NCBI RefSeq assembly: GCF_900109205.1
Contig: NZ_FNZB01000001.1
Location: forward strand, 1,798,001 to 1,862,000
DNA: 64,000 nucleotides
Reading direction: 5' to 3'
DNA from: Sphingomonas sp. OV641
GTDB taxonomy: Bacteria; Pseudomonadota; Alphaproteobacteria; Sphingomonadales; Sphingomonadaceae
Made by a program: the position numbers and the translations under genes. Positions 16,801-25,094 of the stretch are shown one piece after another. The notes beneath the pieces were generated by a model. It was not told the DNA's origin. It searched no databases and worked only from the letters and a program-made list of their open reading frames with translations. Numbering within the stretch: position 1 is the stretch's first letter; each line of letters begins with the position of its first letter.

Positions 16801-16981
16801 CGATTGCGTAACGTGCGGGAACGCCGCTGGCAGCCAGACTGCGGTCAATAAATCGGCTGGCGATCGGCACACGGGCAGACCACAGGGCTAGCAGGGCAGC
16901 GATGATGAGCAGCGCCAGGATCAGCAGCACACGCGCGAGGCGGCGGCGGCGTGGGCTCCGGTCCTCCTGTGCGGCTGTCAC
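13847..16981 (-). CDS. YdbH-type AsmA-like intermembrane lipid transport protein
   Basis: A 1044-residue protein with one N-terminal membrane helix (about residues 16-38, after a basic RSPRRRRLAR stretch) and a very long periplasmic part of alternating beta-strand repeats. The last 250 residues match the YdbH dicarboxylate/AsmA-like domain. YdbH, TamB and YhdP are the redundant bridges that carry phospholipids to the outer membrane in E. coli. The start is a GTG at 16981 preceded by AGGAG. It overlaps or closely adjoins the ynbE-like gene, and ydbL follows, so the three-gene operon is intact. Acidic and glycine-rich composition throughout is normal for this fold. Confidence 0.9.
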   Translation of the reverse strand: MTAAQEDRSPRRRRLARVLLILALLIIAALLALWSARVPIASRFIDRSLAASGVPARYAIEDLGFQRQRLTNVVIGDPANPDLVADWVETRLSIAGRPRVTAVRAGRVRLRGALVDGKVSLGALDRLLPAPSGKPFALPAIDLSVNDARMRLTTPLGVVGLRLSGRGRLDDGFRGTLAAVSGDLSVGSCTTRRPTAFLKLTVRDAAPRIAGPVRLAALACGDTRVARPEARIDVALSPALDQWQGSAALQTAAVVAPGARLAALGGRIGFEGSAKRTQGEAQLRGERMAASGIGAKTLAFSGTWRVAAGRALAAGRVDASDMAVSAPARARVVSAAASAAGTPLEPLAGAAATALAQAAERFDLGADLALGTAGDRPLITMRSATVRAATGASASFGEGAGLILGERGGFRADGTLRFGGGGLPTGRIALTQSHPGGQVEGTATIARYAAKGASLALTPMRFTATPAGSVRLATVATLSGPLSGGAIDTMRLPLTLRVDNGRVSANSTCVPASVHRLTLSGLALANTAVTLCPIDGAMFSFDRGRIGGGVRAAGVKLDGTLGGSPLALASRSVEWRHAAAAFALGDVTARIGRPASVTRLDFASLDGRVARGAIAGTFAGGAGQIGNVPLLLSDAAGDWRFQGGALTLGGALAVNDAADSPRFNTLAARAVALTLAGNAITAKGTLYEPAKSVKVADVTIRHALASGEGAAHLAVPGITFGDGFQPEELTRLTFGVIADVKGRVAGKGDIAWSPRGVTSTGTFGTEKLDLAAAFGPVTGVKGEVRFTDLLGLESAPNQIATVAEINPGVAVTDGRIEYQLLRDLKIRVNGGRWPFAGGTLTLQPTLLDFSSPQERRMTFRVDGAEARQFLTQFDFKNLDATGVFDGELPMVFDQSGGRIENGTLVVREGGGSLAYLGELTEKDLGTWGNIAFQALRSLRYRNLQIVMNGPLAGEMVTEVRFAGVSQGEGAKSNFLVRRLQKLPFVFNVRIKAPFRGLIDSAASFYDPKRLIDRNLPALLEEQNKRASPPTIQPPASDIMPGAKH

Positions 16982-17055
16982 CTTGCTCCTTCCGGTGCGC
17001 GAAAGAGCGGTCTCTCTAAGGAGGAAGCGCAGTGGTTGGAAGCCTCACCCCCCGT

Positions 17056-17175
17056 CGTCACGCCGGACTTGTCCCGTCATCGCGCACGCGTGATTTCAAT
17101 TGTTGCACCCTCGAGCACGGGCGCGAGCGACAGCGCCGGTGGAGAGTTCGGTTCCGGAGCGAGGCCGGGATGACG
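17056..17175. repeat. REP-like paired palindrome (BIME-type) copy
   Basis: The spacer between ydbH and radC begins CGTCA-CGCCGGACTTGTCC and ends GAGGCCGGGATGACG, two oppositely oriented REP-like units with about 85 bases between them. The outward ends match those at 17.9 and 20.8 kb. Confidence 0.6.
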
Positions 17176-17226
17176 AGGCCCAAGAGCTGATTGCACCCGC
17201 CACCCTCCCCGCCTAGCCTAAGCCGC

Positions 17227-17919
17227 ATGGCCGACAGCGATCCCGCCGCCACCGACAATCACGGCCATCGCGCGCGGCTGCGGGAGCGCTTGCTGCGGGG
17301 TGGTGGCGAGGCGCTGCTCGATCATGAGCTCATCGAATATCTGCTGGCCCTGGCCATCCCGCGCCGCGACACCAAGCCGCTCGCCAAGGCATTGCTGCTC
17401 GAGTTCGGCGGGATCGGGGGTCTGCTGACCGCCGATGCCGAGGCGCTGATGCGCGTCTCCGGCATGGGCGAAACGAGTGCGGCGGCGATAAAGATCGCCC
17501 AGGCTGCGGCGATCCGGCTGGTGCAGGCGGAGGTGGCGGCGCGTCCGGTGCTGGGCAATTGGCAGGCCCTGCTCGATTACCTGCGCGCCGACATGGCGCA
17601 TCACGTGATCGAGCGGGTGCGGGTGCTGCATCTCAACAGCCGAAACATGCTGATCCGTGACGAGGTGATGAGCGAAGGCTCGATCGACCAGGCGCAGGTG
17701 CACGTGCGCGAGGTGATCCGGCGGGCCATCGACCTGGGTTCGGCAGCGATCATCCTGGTGCACAATCACCCCTCGGGCGATCCCTCGCCGAGCCGGGCGG
17801 ATATCGAGGTAACCAAGGCGATTGTCGATGCGGGCAAAGGGCTTGGCATAGCGGTGCACGACCATCTGATCGTCGGAACCAGCGGGCATGTGAGCCTGCG
17901 GGCGAAGGGGCTGATGTAG
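17227..17919 (+). CDS. radC: RadC family JAB-domain protein
   Basis: A 230-residue UPF0758/RadC protein. The N-terminal part has a helix-hairpin-helix-like region (LMRVSGMGETSAAAIKIAQA, about residues 76-95); the C-terminal JAB/MPN domain carries the zinc motif HNHPSGDPSPSRAD (about residues 179-192). Despite the name, a DNA-repair role is disputed; the metal-protease-like site is intact. The ATG at 17227 follows a segment with no good upstream alternative; an in-frame TTG at 17191 would add 12 residues. REP-like elements flank it on both sides. Confidence 0.92.
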   Translation: MADSDPAATDNHGHRARLRERLLRGGGEALLDHELIEYLLALAIPRRDTKPLAKALLLEFGGIGGLLTADAEALMRVSGMGETSAAAIKIAQAAAIRLVQAEVAARPVLGNWQALLDYLRADMAHHVIERVRVLHLNSRNMLIRDEVMSEGSIDQAQVHVREVIRRAIDLGSAAIILVHNHPSGDPSPSRADIEVTKAIVDAGKGLGIAVHDHLIVGTSGHVSLRAKGLM

Positions 17920-17927
17920 CGCCACCT

Positions 17928-18021
17928 CGTCATCCCGGGCCTATCCCGGCATCACGGTTTCGCGCGCCTCGCGCCATTGATTTCGCGGATGGCTGGACCC
18001 CGGCACATGGCCGGGGTGACG
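17928..18021. repeat. REP-like paired palindrome (BIME-type) copy
   Basis: This copy starts CGTCATCCCGGGCCTATCCC and ends GGCCGGGGTGACG. The two units are inverted relative to each other across about 55 bases. It fills most of the spacer between convergent radC and the small acidic gene. Confidence 0.7.
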
Positions 18022-18032
18022 AAATGCTCGGC

Positions 18033-18224
18033 TCAACGCTGCGCGTTCTTTTCCGCTTTTTCCTCCGCCGCGGTCTTCGGTTCCGCCATCTGCGGCGGTT
18101 CTGAGGTCATCATCGAGCCTTCGAGCGCGATATCGAGCTTGGCATCCTCGTCGAGCGGGTTGCCGTCTTCATCGGTCTTGGCAAGCGGATCGGTCTGGGC
18201 GGGGTTGAGCGGGGGATTGGGCAT
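18033..18224 (-). CDS. small acidic hypothetical protein
   Basis: A 63-residue protein rich in Asp, Glu, Pro and Ala with no membrane helix and no recognised domain. It is likely unstructured. A GGAGACGATC ribosome site precedes the ATG at 18224. It lies just downstream of uvrC on the same strand (49-base spacer), so it may be read through from uvrC. I do not know a function; coding is supported by position, ribosome site and composition only. Confidence 0.6.
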   Translation of the reverse strand: MPNPPLNPAQTDPLAKTDEDGNPLDEDAKLDIALEGSMMTSEPPQMAEPKTAAEEKAEKNAQR

Positions 18225-18273
18225 GATCGTCTCCTTTCACGCATCAACGGTCGGGCCGACCGGCCCGTTCCGG

Positions 18274-20193
18274 TCATTTCGCGTGATAGAAATCGTACAC
18301 CTGCTGCGCGACGCCCGCGCTGACGCCGGGTGCCTTTTGCAAATCGGCAAGACTGGCGTTGCGTACCGCACGTGCGGTGCCGAAGTGCATCAGCAGCGCC
18401 TTCTTGCGTGCCGGGCCGATGCCGGGCACCTCGTCGAGCGGGCTCGCCCCGATCGCCTTGGCGCGCTTCTCCCGATGCGCGCCGATGACGAAGCGGTGGA
18501 CCTCGTCGCGCAGCCGCTGGAGGTAGAATAGCACGGGCGAATTGACGGGCAGCGTCAGCTCGCGCCCGTCCATCAGGTGAAACACCTCCCGCCCCTCGCG
18601 GCCGTGATGCGGGCCCTTGGCGACGCCGACCAGGCACACGTCCTCGATGCCGAGATCCTCCAGCACCGCCTTGGCGGCGTTCAGCTGCCCCCGCCCGCCG
18701 TCGAGCAGGACGAGATCGGGCCAGGTGTCGCCGTCGCGATCGGGATCCTCCTCCATGGCGCGGGCGAAGCGGCGGGTGAGCACTTCGCGCATCATCGCGA
18801 AATCGTCGTCGGTCGCCGCCTGCTTGATGTTGAACTTGCGATACTGGCCCTTGCGGAAGCCCTCCGGTCCGGCGACGACCATCGCGCCGACCGCATTGCT
18901 GCCCTGGATGTGGCTGTTGTCGTACACCTCGATCCGCTGCGGCGGCTCGGCAAGTTCGAACAGGTCGGCGACCTCGCGGTTGAGCTTCGCCTGAGTGGTG
19001 CTTTCCGCCAGCCGCCGCTCCAGCGCTTCCTTGGCGTTGCGGCAGGCCTGCTCCATCAGCCGCTTGCGCGTGCCGCGCTGCGGCACCTCGATCGCGACCT
19101 TGCGCCCCGCGAGCGTCGTCAGCGCTTCCATCAGCACCTCCACGTCGGGCAACGCCCGATCCACCAGCACCGTGCGCGGGGGTGGCACTTCCTCATAGAA
19201 TTGCGTCAGGAACAGGGTCAGCACCTCCTCCTCGCTCACCTCTGCGGTATGCGCGGGGAAGAAGCTGCGATGGCCCCAATTCTGCCCGCCACGGATGAAG
19301 AAGGCCTGGATGCCGATCACGCCTTCATGGCTGGCGAGCGCGAAGATGTCCGCGTCCCCCACCCCTTCGGCGTTGATGAACTGCGTACCCTGAATGAAGG
19401 TGAGCGCGCGCAGCCGGTCGCGCAGGATCGCGGCCAGTTCGAAGTCCATCGCCTCCGCCGCCGCCTGCATCTGCGCGCCGAGCTTTGCCTGCACGTCGGT
19501 GGTCTTGCCGGCGAGAAACTTCTTCGAATCCGCCACCAGCTCGTCATAGCCCGCCTTGTCGATGCGGCCGACGCAAGGCGCCGAGCAGCGCTTGATCTGG
19601 TACAGCAGGCACGGCCGATCACGCGTCTTGAAGAAACCGTCGGTGCAGCTCCTGAGCAGGAACAGCTTTTGCAGCGCGTTCAGCGTATTGTTGACGCTGC
19701 CGGCGCTGGCAAAGGGGCCGTAATAATCGCCCTTGGCGCGGCGCGCGCCGCGATGCTTCTGGATGCGCGGATAATCATGGTCCTGCCGTAACAGGATGAA
19801 CGGGAACGACTTATCATCGCGAAGGAGAACGTTGTAGGGCGGGCGGTAACGCTTGATCAGCTGCGCCTCGAGCAGCAGCGCCTCCGCCTCGTTGTTGGTG
19901 GTGACGATCGTCATCGACCGGGTCTGCGACACCATGCGCTGAAGCCGCTTCGACAGGTTCTTGACCTGCGTGTAATTGGTCACCCGGCTCTTCAGCGCGC
20001 GCGCCTTGCCCACGTAGAGCACGTCGCCCTTGGCATCCTGCATCCGGTACACGCCGGGCTTCAGCGGCAGCGTGCGAACGACATTCCGGATCGCCGCCAC
20101 GCCCGCCTCCAGATCGGGCTGGTCGCTGCCGCGGATCGCGAACGTGGCTTTTTCTTCGTTGAACCGGTCGGGGGGGCCGTAGGAACCTTGCAT
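18274..20193 (-). CDS. uvrC: excinuclease ABC subunit C
   Basis: A 639-residue UvrC, the nuclease that makes both incisions in nucleotide excision repair with UvrAB. The N-terminal GIY-YIG domain shows LKPGVYRMQDAKGDVLYVGKA (about residues 44-64); a UVR motif region is near 200-235 (ELAAILRDRLRAL); the C-terminal RNase H-like domain has YDNSHIQGSNAVGAMV and DLVLLDGGRGQLNAA; and a terminal helix-hairpin-helix pair is at the end (EVPGIGPARKKALL). Length is normal. It starts at the ATG at 20193 and appears to be its own transcription unit. Confidence 0.97.
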   Translation of the reverse strand: MQGSYGPPDRFNEEKATFAIRGSDQPDLEAGVAAIRNVVRTLPLKPGVYRMQDAKGDVLYVGKARALKSRVTNYTQVKNLSKRLQRMVSQTRSMTIVTTNNEAEALLLEAQLIKRYRPPYNVLLRDDKSFPFILLRQDHDYPRIQKHRGARRAKGDYYGPFASAGSVNNTLNALQKLFLLRSCTDGFFKTRDRPCLLYQIKRCSAPCVGRIDKAGYDELVADSKKFLAGKTTDVQAKLGAQMQAAAEAMDFELAAILRDRLRALTFIQGTQFINAEGVGDADIFALASHEGVIGIQAFFIRGGQNWGHRSFFPAHTAEVSEEEVLTLFLTQFYEEVPPPRTVLVDRALPDVEVLMEALTTLAGRKVAIEVPQRGTRKRLMEQACRNAKEALERRLAESTTQAKLNREVADLFELAEPPQRIEVYDNSHIQGSNAVGAMVVAGPEGFRKGQYRKFNIKQAATDDDFAMMREVLTRRFARAMEEDPDRDGDTWPDLVLLDGGRGQLNAAKAVLEDLGIEDVCLVGVAKGPHHGREGREVFHLMDGRELTLPVNSPVLFYLQRLRDEVHRFVIGAHREKRAKAIGASPLDEVPGIGPARKKALLMHFGTARAVRNASLADLQKAPGVSAGVAQQVYDFYHAK

Positions 20194-20369
20194 CGTGCGC
20201 GCGATCTAGGGCCTGGCGGCCGATATTTGAATGTCCTGCCTTCTCCGTTGGTCCCGAGCATAGTCAGGGGAAGGTCCGCAGAGGGTGATTGGAGGCTTGT
20301 TCCTCGACTTCGATCGGAACGAACGGCGACTGGTGGGAACGCGCTGGCCTTTGCGCGTGTTGAGCGGGC

Positions 20370-20714
20370 ATGACCCAGAAACGCGACAGCAGCGGCCGCT
20401 TCAAGGCCGATCACACCCAACGCAACGTCGTCATCGGCACGGCGACGGCGATCGGCGCGATCGCAACGGGCCTTGCCAGCGCGATCCACTTCGGCCTGTT
20501 CGACCGCTTCTTCGCGCCTCAGGACGGGCACAAGGTGCCGGATCTGGAGGGCGACAAGCACCCGGGACCGCACGACCGCGCCGTGGACCATTTCCGCCCC
20601 GATCCCACTGCGCCGGTGCCCGCATCGGAACGTGAGGCGCTGCGCCCGGCTACCGGCCCGGCTCCGGGCTTTTCGGCAAACCGTGGTGACCTGCGGAGCG
20701 AGCCGTCGGCTTAG
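20370..20714 (+). CDS. small single-helix membrane protein, hypothetical
   Basis: A 114-residue protein with a basic N terminus (TQKRDSSGRFKADHTQRN), one membrane helix (about residues 20-45, VVIGTATAIGAIATGLASAIHFGLF) and an acidic, proline-rich tail. No domain was recognised. A possible EcfG-type promoter (GGAAC at 20336-20340, 17 bases, TGTT at 20358-20361) lies immediately upstream, but it would leave almost no leader. Divergent from uvrC with a 176-base spacer. The function is unknown; coding status is fairly likely from codon use and length. Confidence 0.55.
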   Translation: MTQKRDSSGRFKADHTQRNVVIGTATAIGAIATGLASAIHFGLFDRFFAPQDGHKVPDLEGDKHPGPHDRAVDHFRPDPTAPVPASEREALRPATGPAPGFSANRGDLRSEPSA

Positions 20715-20842
20715 TTCCTGCGGGCGAGCCGAGCCTGTCGAAGCTCGCATCCGACATCTCGGCACGAACGGCGGATGATGAGCGCAGGCGTTTCCCGGTC
20801 GTGCGGGACCTCTGCAAATCTTTTCGGTCGCGTCACAAGCTA

Positions 20843-20937
20843 CGTCATCCCGGCCTTGTGCCGGGATCCACCGTTTCGCAGGACCGACAGCTTAAGGTCT
20901 GCGGCACGGGGAATGCCGGGACAAGCCCTGCATGACG
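20843..20937. repeat. REP-like paired palindrome (BIME-type) copy
   Basis: The clearest copy: CGTCATCCCGGCCTTGTGCC begins a left unit that ends GGGATCC, and the right unit, GAATGCCGGGACAAGCCCTG followed by CATGACG, is its inverted partner. It ends three bases before the amidohydrolase stop, so it is in the 3' flank of that gene. Confidence 0.75.
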
Positions 20938-20940
20938 ATC

Positions 20941-22644
20941 TTACTTGCCGGGCGCCTTTACGCCGCCATTCCGGTCGAACGCCTTCACCCCGCCGATCCA
21001 CGTCTGCTCCACGCGCGTGCCGCGCAGCGCCGCCGGATCTGCCGTCAGCGGATCCCGATCGACGATGATGAAGTCCGCCTTCTGGCCAGGCGCCAGATTG
21101 CCAAACTTCTGCTCCGCGAAGCCCGCATAGGCAGCGCCGCCGGTGAACGCCCACCAGGCCTGTTCGCGCGATACCGCCTCTTCCGGACGCCACCCGCCCG
21201 GCGGTTGCCCCTTTGCATCCTGGCGCGTGAACGCGGCTGCCCAGCCGTCCCATGGATCGGGCTTCTCGACCGGAAAGTCGGAGCCGAAGGCGAGCTTGCC
21301 GCCGTTCGCCAGCACCGATTTCCACGCATAGGCACCCGCCAGCCGCGCCGGCCCTAGCCGCGCCTCCGCCATGGTGCGATCGCCCGTCTGGTGCGTCGGC
21401 TGCATCGAGGCGATCGTGCCGAACTGCCCGACGCTCTTGAGATCCGCCGGATCGAACACCTGCGCATGTTCGATCCGCCAGCGGCGATCGCCGGTATAGG
21501 TCGCGCTCAGCACCTGAATGGCATCGAGCACCTGGGCATTGGCCTTGTCGCCGATCGCATGAACGGCGAGCTGGAAGTTATCCATCGCCGCACGGCTCAT
21601 CTGGTTCTGCAGCTGGGTGTCTGAAAGGAAGCTCAGGCCCCTTTCGCCCGGCGCATCGGCATAAGGCGCCTTAAGCGCCGCGCCGCGCGAGCCGAGCGCG
21701 CCGTCAAGGTAGATCTTCACCCCGCCCATGCGCAGCCGATCATCGTAAAGCCATGGCGTCGGCCCCTTGCCGCCGATCCGGCTCGCCGTCTCCACGCCCG
21801 CACCGTAGCTCATGATGCGCACCCGCAGCGCGCCAATGTCGGCCATGCGGCGATAGCTGAGCCAGTCATCGATAGTCGTGCCCATATCGGCCACCGCAGT
21901 GATGCCGTTCGACAGCAGCTTCTGCTGCGCCTCCAGGAAAGCCGCGTCGCGCTCCTTGGGCAGCGGCTGCGGCACCGCGCGTTCGATCAGCTGCATGGCG
22001 GCGTCGACGAAAACGCCCGCCGGCGCATTGCCGGCCTTTTCGATCCGGCCACCCGGCGGGGCAGCGGTCGCGGCCGTCACACCCGCCTCGCGCATTGCCA
22101 TGCTGTTCGCCCAGCCGGCATGGCCATCCGCCCGCTCCAGCCACACCGCATGGCCGGGAGCGACATCGTCCAGGTCCGCCGCAGTGGGAAAGCGCCCGAG
22201 GCCCCACGCCTCCTGGTTCCAGCCGCGCCCGGTGATCCACTTGCGATCGGGATTCGCCTGAACATAGGCGATGATCATCGCCTTGGCCTCGTTCAGCGAA
22301 CGGGCGCCGGACAGGTCCAGCGACAGCGCGCCGAAGCCCAGGCCCATGACATGGCCATGGGCATCGATGAACCCGGGCAGCAGCGTCTTGCCGCCCATGT
22401 CGATCCGCCAATCGTAGAGCGGCTTGCCGGCATTTTTCTTCAATTCGCGGCGACTGAGCTTCGGCGGCTCCTCACCCGGGGGCACCAGCCGCGTGACCTT
22501 GCCAGCCTGATCGATCAGCACCGCCTTGAAGCGGATCACCCGGCCGTCCGCGGTCGGCGCCAGACCGTTGACGTTGTCGACAATGCCATCCGCGGTGGCC
22601 GGCGAGGCGAGGAGCGCGGTGGCGAGGAGGAAGGCGCGCTTCAT
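20941..22644 (-). CDS. secreted YtcJ-type amidohydrolase
   Basis: A 567-residue metal-dependent amidohydrolase (amidohydrolase 3/YtcJ group) with a signal peptide at about residues 1-18. The metal-binding HGH motif appears in LPGFIDAHGHVMGLG (about residues 90-104); later come GGVKIYLDGALGSRGAAL, AVHAIGDKANAQVLDA and the FGSDFPVEKPDP aspartate motif. Relatives hydrolyse amide, N-acyl or carbamate bonds in the periplasm; the substrate is unknown. The ATG at 22644 overlaps the stop of the upstream dehydrogenase gene by four bases, so the two are one operon. Confidence 0.88.
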   Translation of the reverse strand: MKRAFLLATALLASPATADGIVDNVNGLAPTADGRVIRFKAVLIDQAGKVTRLVPPGEEPPKLSRRELKKNAGKPLYDWRIDMGGKTLLPGFIDAHGHVMGLGFGALSLDLSGARSLNEAKAMIIAYVQANPDRKWITGRGWNQEAWGLGRFPTAADLDDVAPGHAVWLERADGHAGWANSMAMREAGVTAATAAPPGGRIEKAGNAPAGVFVDAAMQLIERAVPQPLPKERDAAFLEAQQKLLSNGITAVADMGTTIDDWLSYRRMADIGALRVRIMSYGAGVETASRIGGKGPTPWLYDDRLRMGGVKIYLDGALGSRGAALKAPYADAPGERGLSFLSDTQLQNQMSRAAMDNFQLAVHAIGDKANAQVLDAIQVLSATYTGDRRWRIEHAQVFDPADLKSVGQFGTIASMQPTHQTGDRTMAEARLGPARLAGAYAWKSVLANGGKLAFGSDFPVEKPDPWDGWAAAFTRQDAKGQPPGGWRPEEAVSREQAWWAFTGGAAYAGFAEQKFGNLAPGQKADFIIVDRDPLTADPAALRGTRVEQTWIGGVKAFDRNGGVKAPGK

Positions 22645-23480
22645 CGCGGCAGCCTCCGCACCAGCGCGCTGGTATCCTGGCGGCCACCCTCCATCTTCTG
22701 CACCTCGGCGTAGAATTGATCCACCAGCGCCGCCACCGGCAGCACCGATCCGTTCCGCTTCGCTTCGTCGAGCGCGAGGCCCAGATCCTTGCGCATCCAG
22801 TCGATCGCGAAACCGAAGTTGAACTCGTCCTTCGCCATGGTCGGCCAGCGGTTCACCATCTGCCAGCTTTGCGCCGCGCCGCCGGAAATCGCCTCGAAGA
22901 CCTTGTCGAGATCGAGCTTGCTCGCCTGTGCGAAGCGCAACGCTTCGGACAAGCCCTGGAGCACGCCGGCGATGCAGATCTGGTTCACCATCTTGGTCTG
23001 CTGGCCGGCGCCGGCGCCGCCGACATGGACGATGCGCGCGGCATAGGCCTCCATCACCGGCTGCGCCTTGGCCATCGCGTCCGCGCTGCCGCCGCACATG
23101 ATCGACAGCTGGCCCTTCTCGGCGCCCGCCTGTCCGCCCGACACCGGCGCATCCACCGCCAATGCGCGGCTTTCGGCCAAGCGCCGGGCGATGTCCGCTG
23201 AAACCGTGGTGTGGTCGATGAAGACGGCGTCATCGCGCATCGCGGCAAAGGCACCGTCATCGCCGAACGTCACCTCGGCAAGGTCCGCATCATTGCCGAC
23301 GCACGTCACCACGGCATCCGCCCCGCGCGCCGCCTCCGCCGGCGTATCCGCCACGGGAAGGCCGGTCGCCTCCGCTTTTGCACGGGTTCGATTGTAAACG
23401 GTCACGTGATGGCCAGCCCGCGCGAGATGCCCGGCCATGGGGGCGCCCATCACGCCAGTGCCGATGAATGCGATCTTCAT
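22641..23480 (-). CDS. 3-hydroxyisobutyrate dehydrogenase family NAD(P)-dependent oxidoreductase
   Basis: A 279-residue beta-hydroxyacid dehydrogenase. The N-terminal Rossmann motif GTGVMGAPMAGHLARAGH (about residues 7-24), the substrate motif DAPVSGGQAGAEKGQLS (about 112-128) and the catalytic lysine in the QTKMVNQI segment (about 163-170) are all present. The family oxidises 3-hydroxyisobutyrate, tartronate semialdehyde or similar; which one is not decided by the sequence. The ATG at 23480 is the family start; the frame is open upstream but not coding. First gene of the pair with the amidohydrolase, divergent from threonine dehydratase. Confidence 0.9.
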   Translation of the reverse strand: MKIAFIGTGVMGAPMAGHLARAGHHVTVYNRTRAKAEATGLPVADTPAEAARGADAVVTCVGNDADLAEVTFGDDGAFAAMRDDAVFIDHTTVSADIARRLAESRALAVDAPVSGGQAGAEKGQLSIMCGGSADAMAKAQPVMEAYAARIVHVGGAGAGQQTKMVNQICIAGVLQGLSEALRFAQASKLDLDKVFEAISGGAAQSWQMVNRWPTMAKDEFNFGFAIDWMRKDLGLALDEAKRNGSVLPVAALVDQFYAEVQKMEGGRQDTSALVRRLPR

Positions 23481-23652
23481 AACCCAAGCGGATAGGGGCA
23501 GTTTGCACGCGGCGCCAGATGCTCCTAGGACGCGGCATCGAACCTGGATCAGTGATCCCGTTCGGGCCGAGCCGTCGAAGCCCTGCCCTTCTTCGCCGAA
23601 GAACAGACAGCCGTTCGACAGCCTCGGTGCGAGCGGCTTGGGACCTTGGCTT

Positions 23653-24900
23653 ATGGCGACTGCGGCACAACCGACGACAACCGAAACTCTCCCCGTCTCG
23701 ATCGAGGACGTCCGTGCCGCCCACGCCCGAATCCGCGATTCGATCGTGCGCACGCCGACGCTGGTCAGCAAGACGCTGTCCACGCTGGCCGGCGCGACCA
23801 TCTATCTGAAGTTCGAAAACCTGCAGTTCACCGCCGCGTACAAGGAGCGTGGCGCGCTGAATACGCTGCTGCTGCTCGACGCGGAGGCCAAGGCGCGCGG
23901 CGTCATTGCCGCCTCCGCCGGCAATCATGCGCAGGGCCTCGCCTATCACGCCAACAGGCTGGGCGTGCCGGCCACGATTGTGATGCCTACCACCACCCCG
24001 ACGGTGAAGGTGGTGCAGACCGAGGGCCACGGCGCCAGTGTCGTGCTTCACGGCGCGACTTTCGACGAGGCTTACGCCCATGCCCGCGTGCTGGAGGCGG
24101 AGCGCGGCTATACCTTCGTCCACCCGTTCGATGATCCGCGCGTGATCGCGGGCCAGGGCACGGTGGCGATCGAGATGCTGGACGAGGTGCCGGCGATCGA
24201 CACTTTGGTGGTTCCGATCGGCGGCGGCGGGCTCATTTCCGGCATGTCGACCGTGGCGCGGGCGGCCGATCACCCAATCGAAGTGATCGGCGTCCAGGCT
24301 GAGCTGTTCCCCTCCATGTACAACAAGCTGCGGCATACCGACCTGCCCTGCGCTGGCGATACGCTGGCGGAAGGTATCGCGGTGAAGCAGCCTGGCGGCC
24401 TTACCGCGCAGATGGTGGAAGCGCTGGTCGACGACATCGTGCTCGTCACCGAACGGAGCTTGGAGGAATCGGTCAGCCTGCTGCTCCAGATCGAGAAGAC
24501 CGTGGTTGAAGGCGCCGGCGCGGCGGGCCTTGCGGCGGTGCTGGCCAACAAGGAGCGGTTCGCCGGCAAAACGGTGGGCATCGTCCTTTGCGGCGGCAAT
24601 ATCGATACCCGGCTCCTCGCCAACGTGCTGCTGCGCGATCTTGCCCGATCCGGCCGTCTTGCTCGGCTGCGCATCCGCCTGCAGGATCAGCCCGGCGCGC
24701 TCTACAATGTCGCCCGCATCTTCGATCAGGAGCGGGTCAACATCCTCGAGCTCGCGCATCAGCGGATCTTCACCAACCTTCCGGCGAAGGGACTGAGCCT
24801 GGACGTGGAGTGCGAAACGCGGGATCGCGCGCATCTCGATCGCCTGCTCTCCGCGCTAGATACCGCGGGCTACAAGGTGAGCCTGATCGAGCTCGCCTGA
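23653..24900 (+). CDS. ilvA: threonine ammonia-lyase (threonine dehydratase)
   Basis: A 415-residue PLP enzyme converting threonine to 2-oxobutyrate and ammonia, the first step to isoleucine. The PLP lysine is K64 in AAYKERGAL, the phosphate-binding loop includes ASAGNHAQG (about residues 87-95), and the glycine-rich cofactor loop GGGGLISGMS lies near 196-205. A C-terminal ACT domain (from about residue 330, LRIRLQDQPGAL) suggests allosteric control. Length fits the ACT-containing short type. Starts at the ATG at 23653; the divergent spacer is 172 bases. The tdcB-type catabolic role is an alternative. Confidence 0.92.
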   Translation: MATAAQPTTTETLPVSIEDVRAAHARIRDSIVRTPTLVSKTLSTLAGATIYLKFENLQFTAAYKERGALNTLLLLDAEAKARGVIAASAGNHAQGLAYHANRLGVPATIVMPTTTPTVKVVQTEGHGASVVLHGATFDEAYAHARVLEAERGYTFVHPFDDPRVIAGQGTVAIEMLDEVPAIDTLVVPIGGGGLISGMSTVARAADHPIEVIGVQAELFPSMYNKLRHTDLPCAGDTLAEGIAVKQPGGLTAQMVEALVDDIVLVTERSLEESVSLLLQIEKTVVEGAGAAGLAAVLANKERFAGKTVGIVLCGGNIDTRLLANVLLRDLARSGRLARLRIRLQDQPGALYNVARIFDQERVNILELAHQRIFTNLPAKGLSLDVECETRDRAHLDRLLSALDTAGYKVSLIELA

Positions 24901-24922
24901 TCAAGCTTGCCTGATCGGGCAG

Positions 24923-24951
24923 CCGGTTTGCCCCAATTCGGGTCAAACCGG
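24923..24951 (+). terminator. strong hairpin after threonine dehydratase
   Basis: CCGGTTTG-CCCC, a five-base loop AATTC, then GGG-T-CAAACCGG gives an 11-bp stem 22 bases past the stop. There is no T tract, so it may be a terminator or a structured 3' end. Confidence 0.5.
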
Positions 24952-25094
24952 CCAGGTGGAAATTTCTGGCTAGGCCTCTGCCTCCGAAAACCGCATGCAA
25001 CATCGTGGCGGCGGCTTTTCAGCCATCACGTCAGGATCCATATTCGTGACGGGGACGCGATCAACCAGCGCGTCGGTCTGGGGATGTGCCGGCG

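Noticed and set aside
18577..19791. A 404-codon plus-strand frame opposite uvrC
   Set aside because: Histidine/arginine-rich antisense shadow with no domain; uvrC is well supported.
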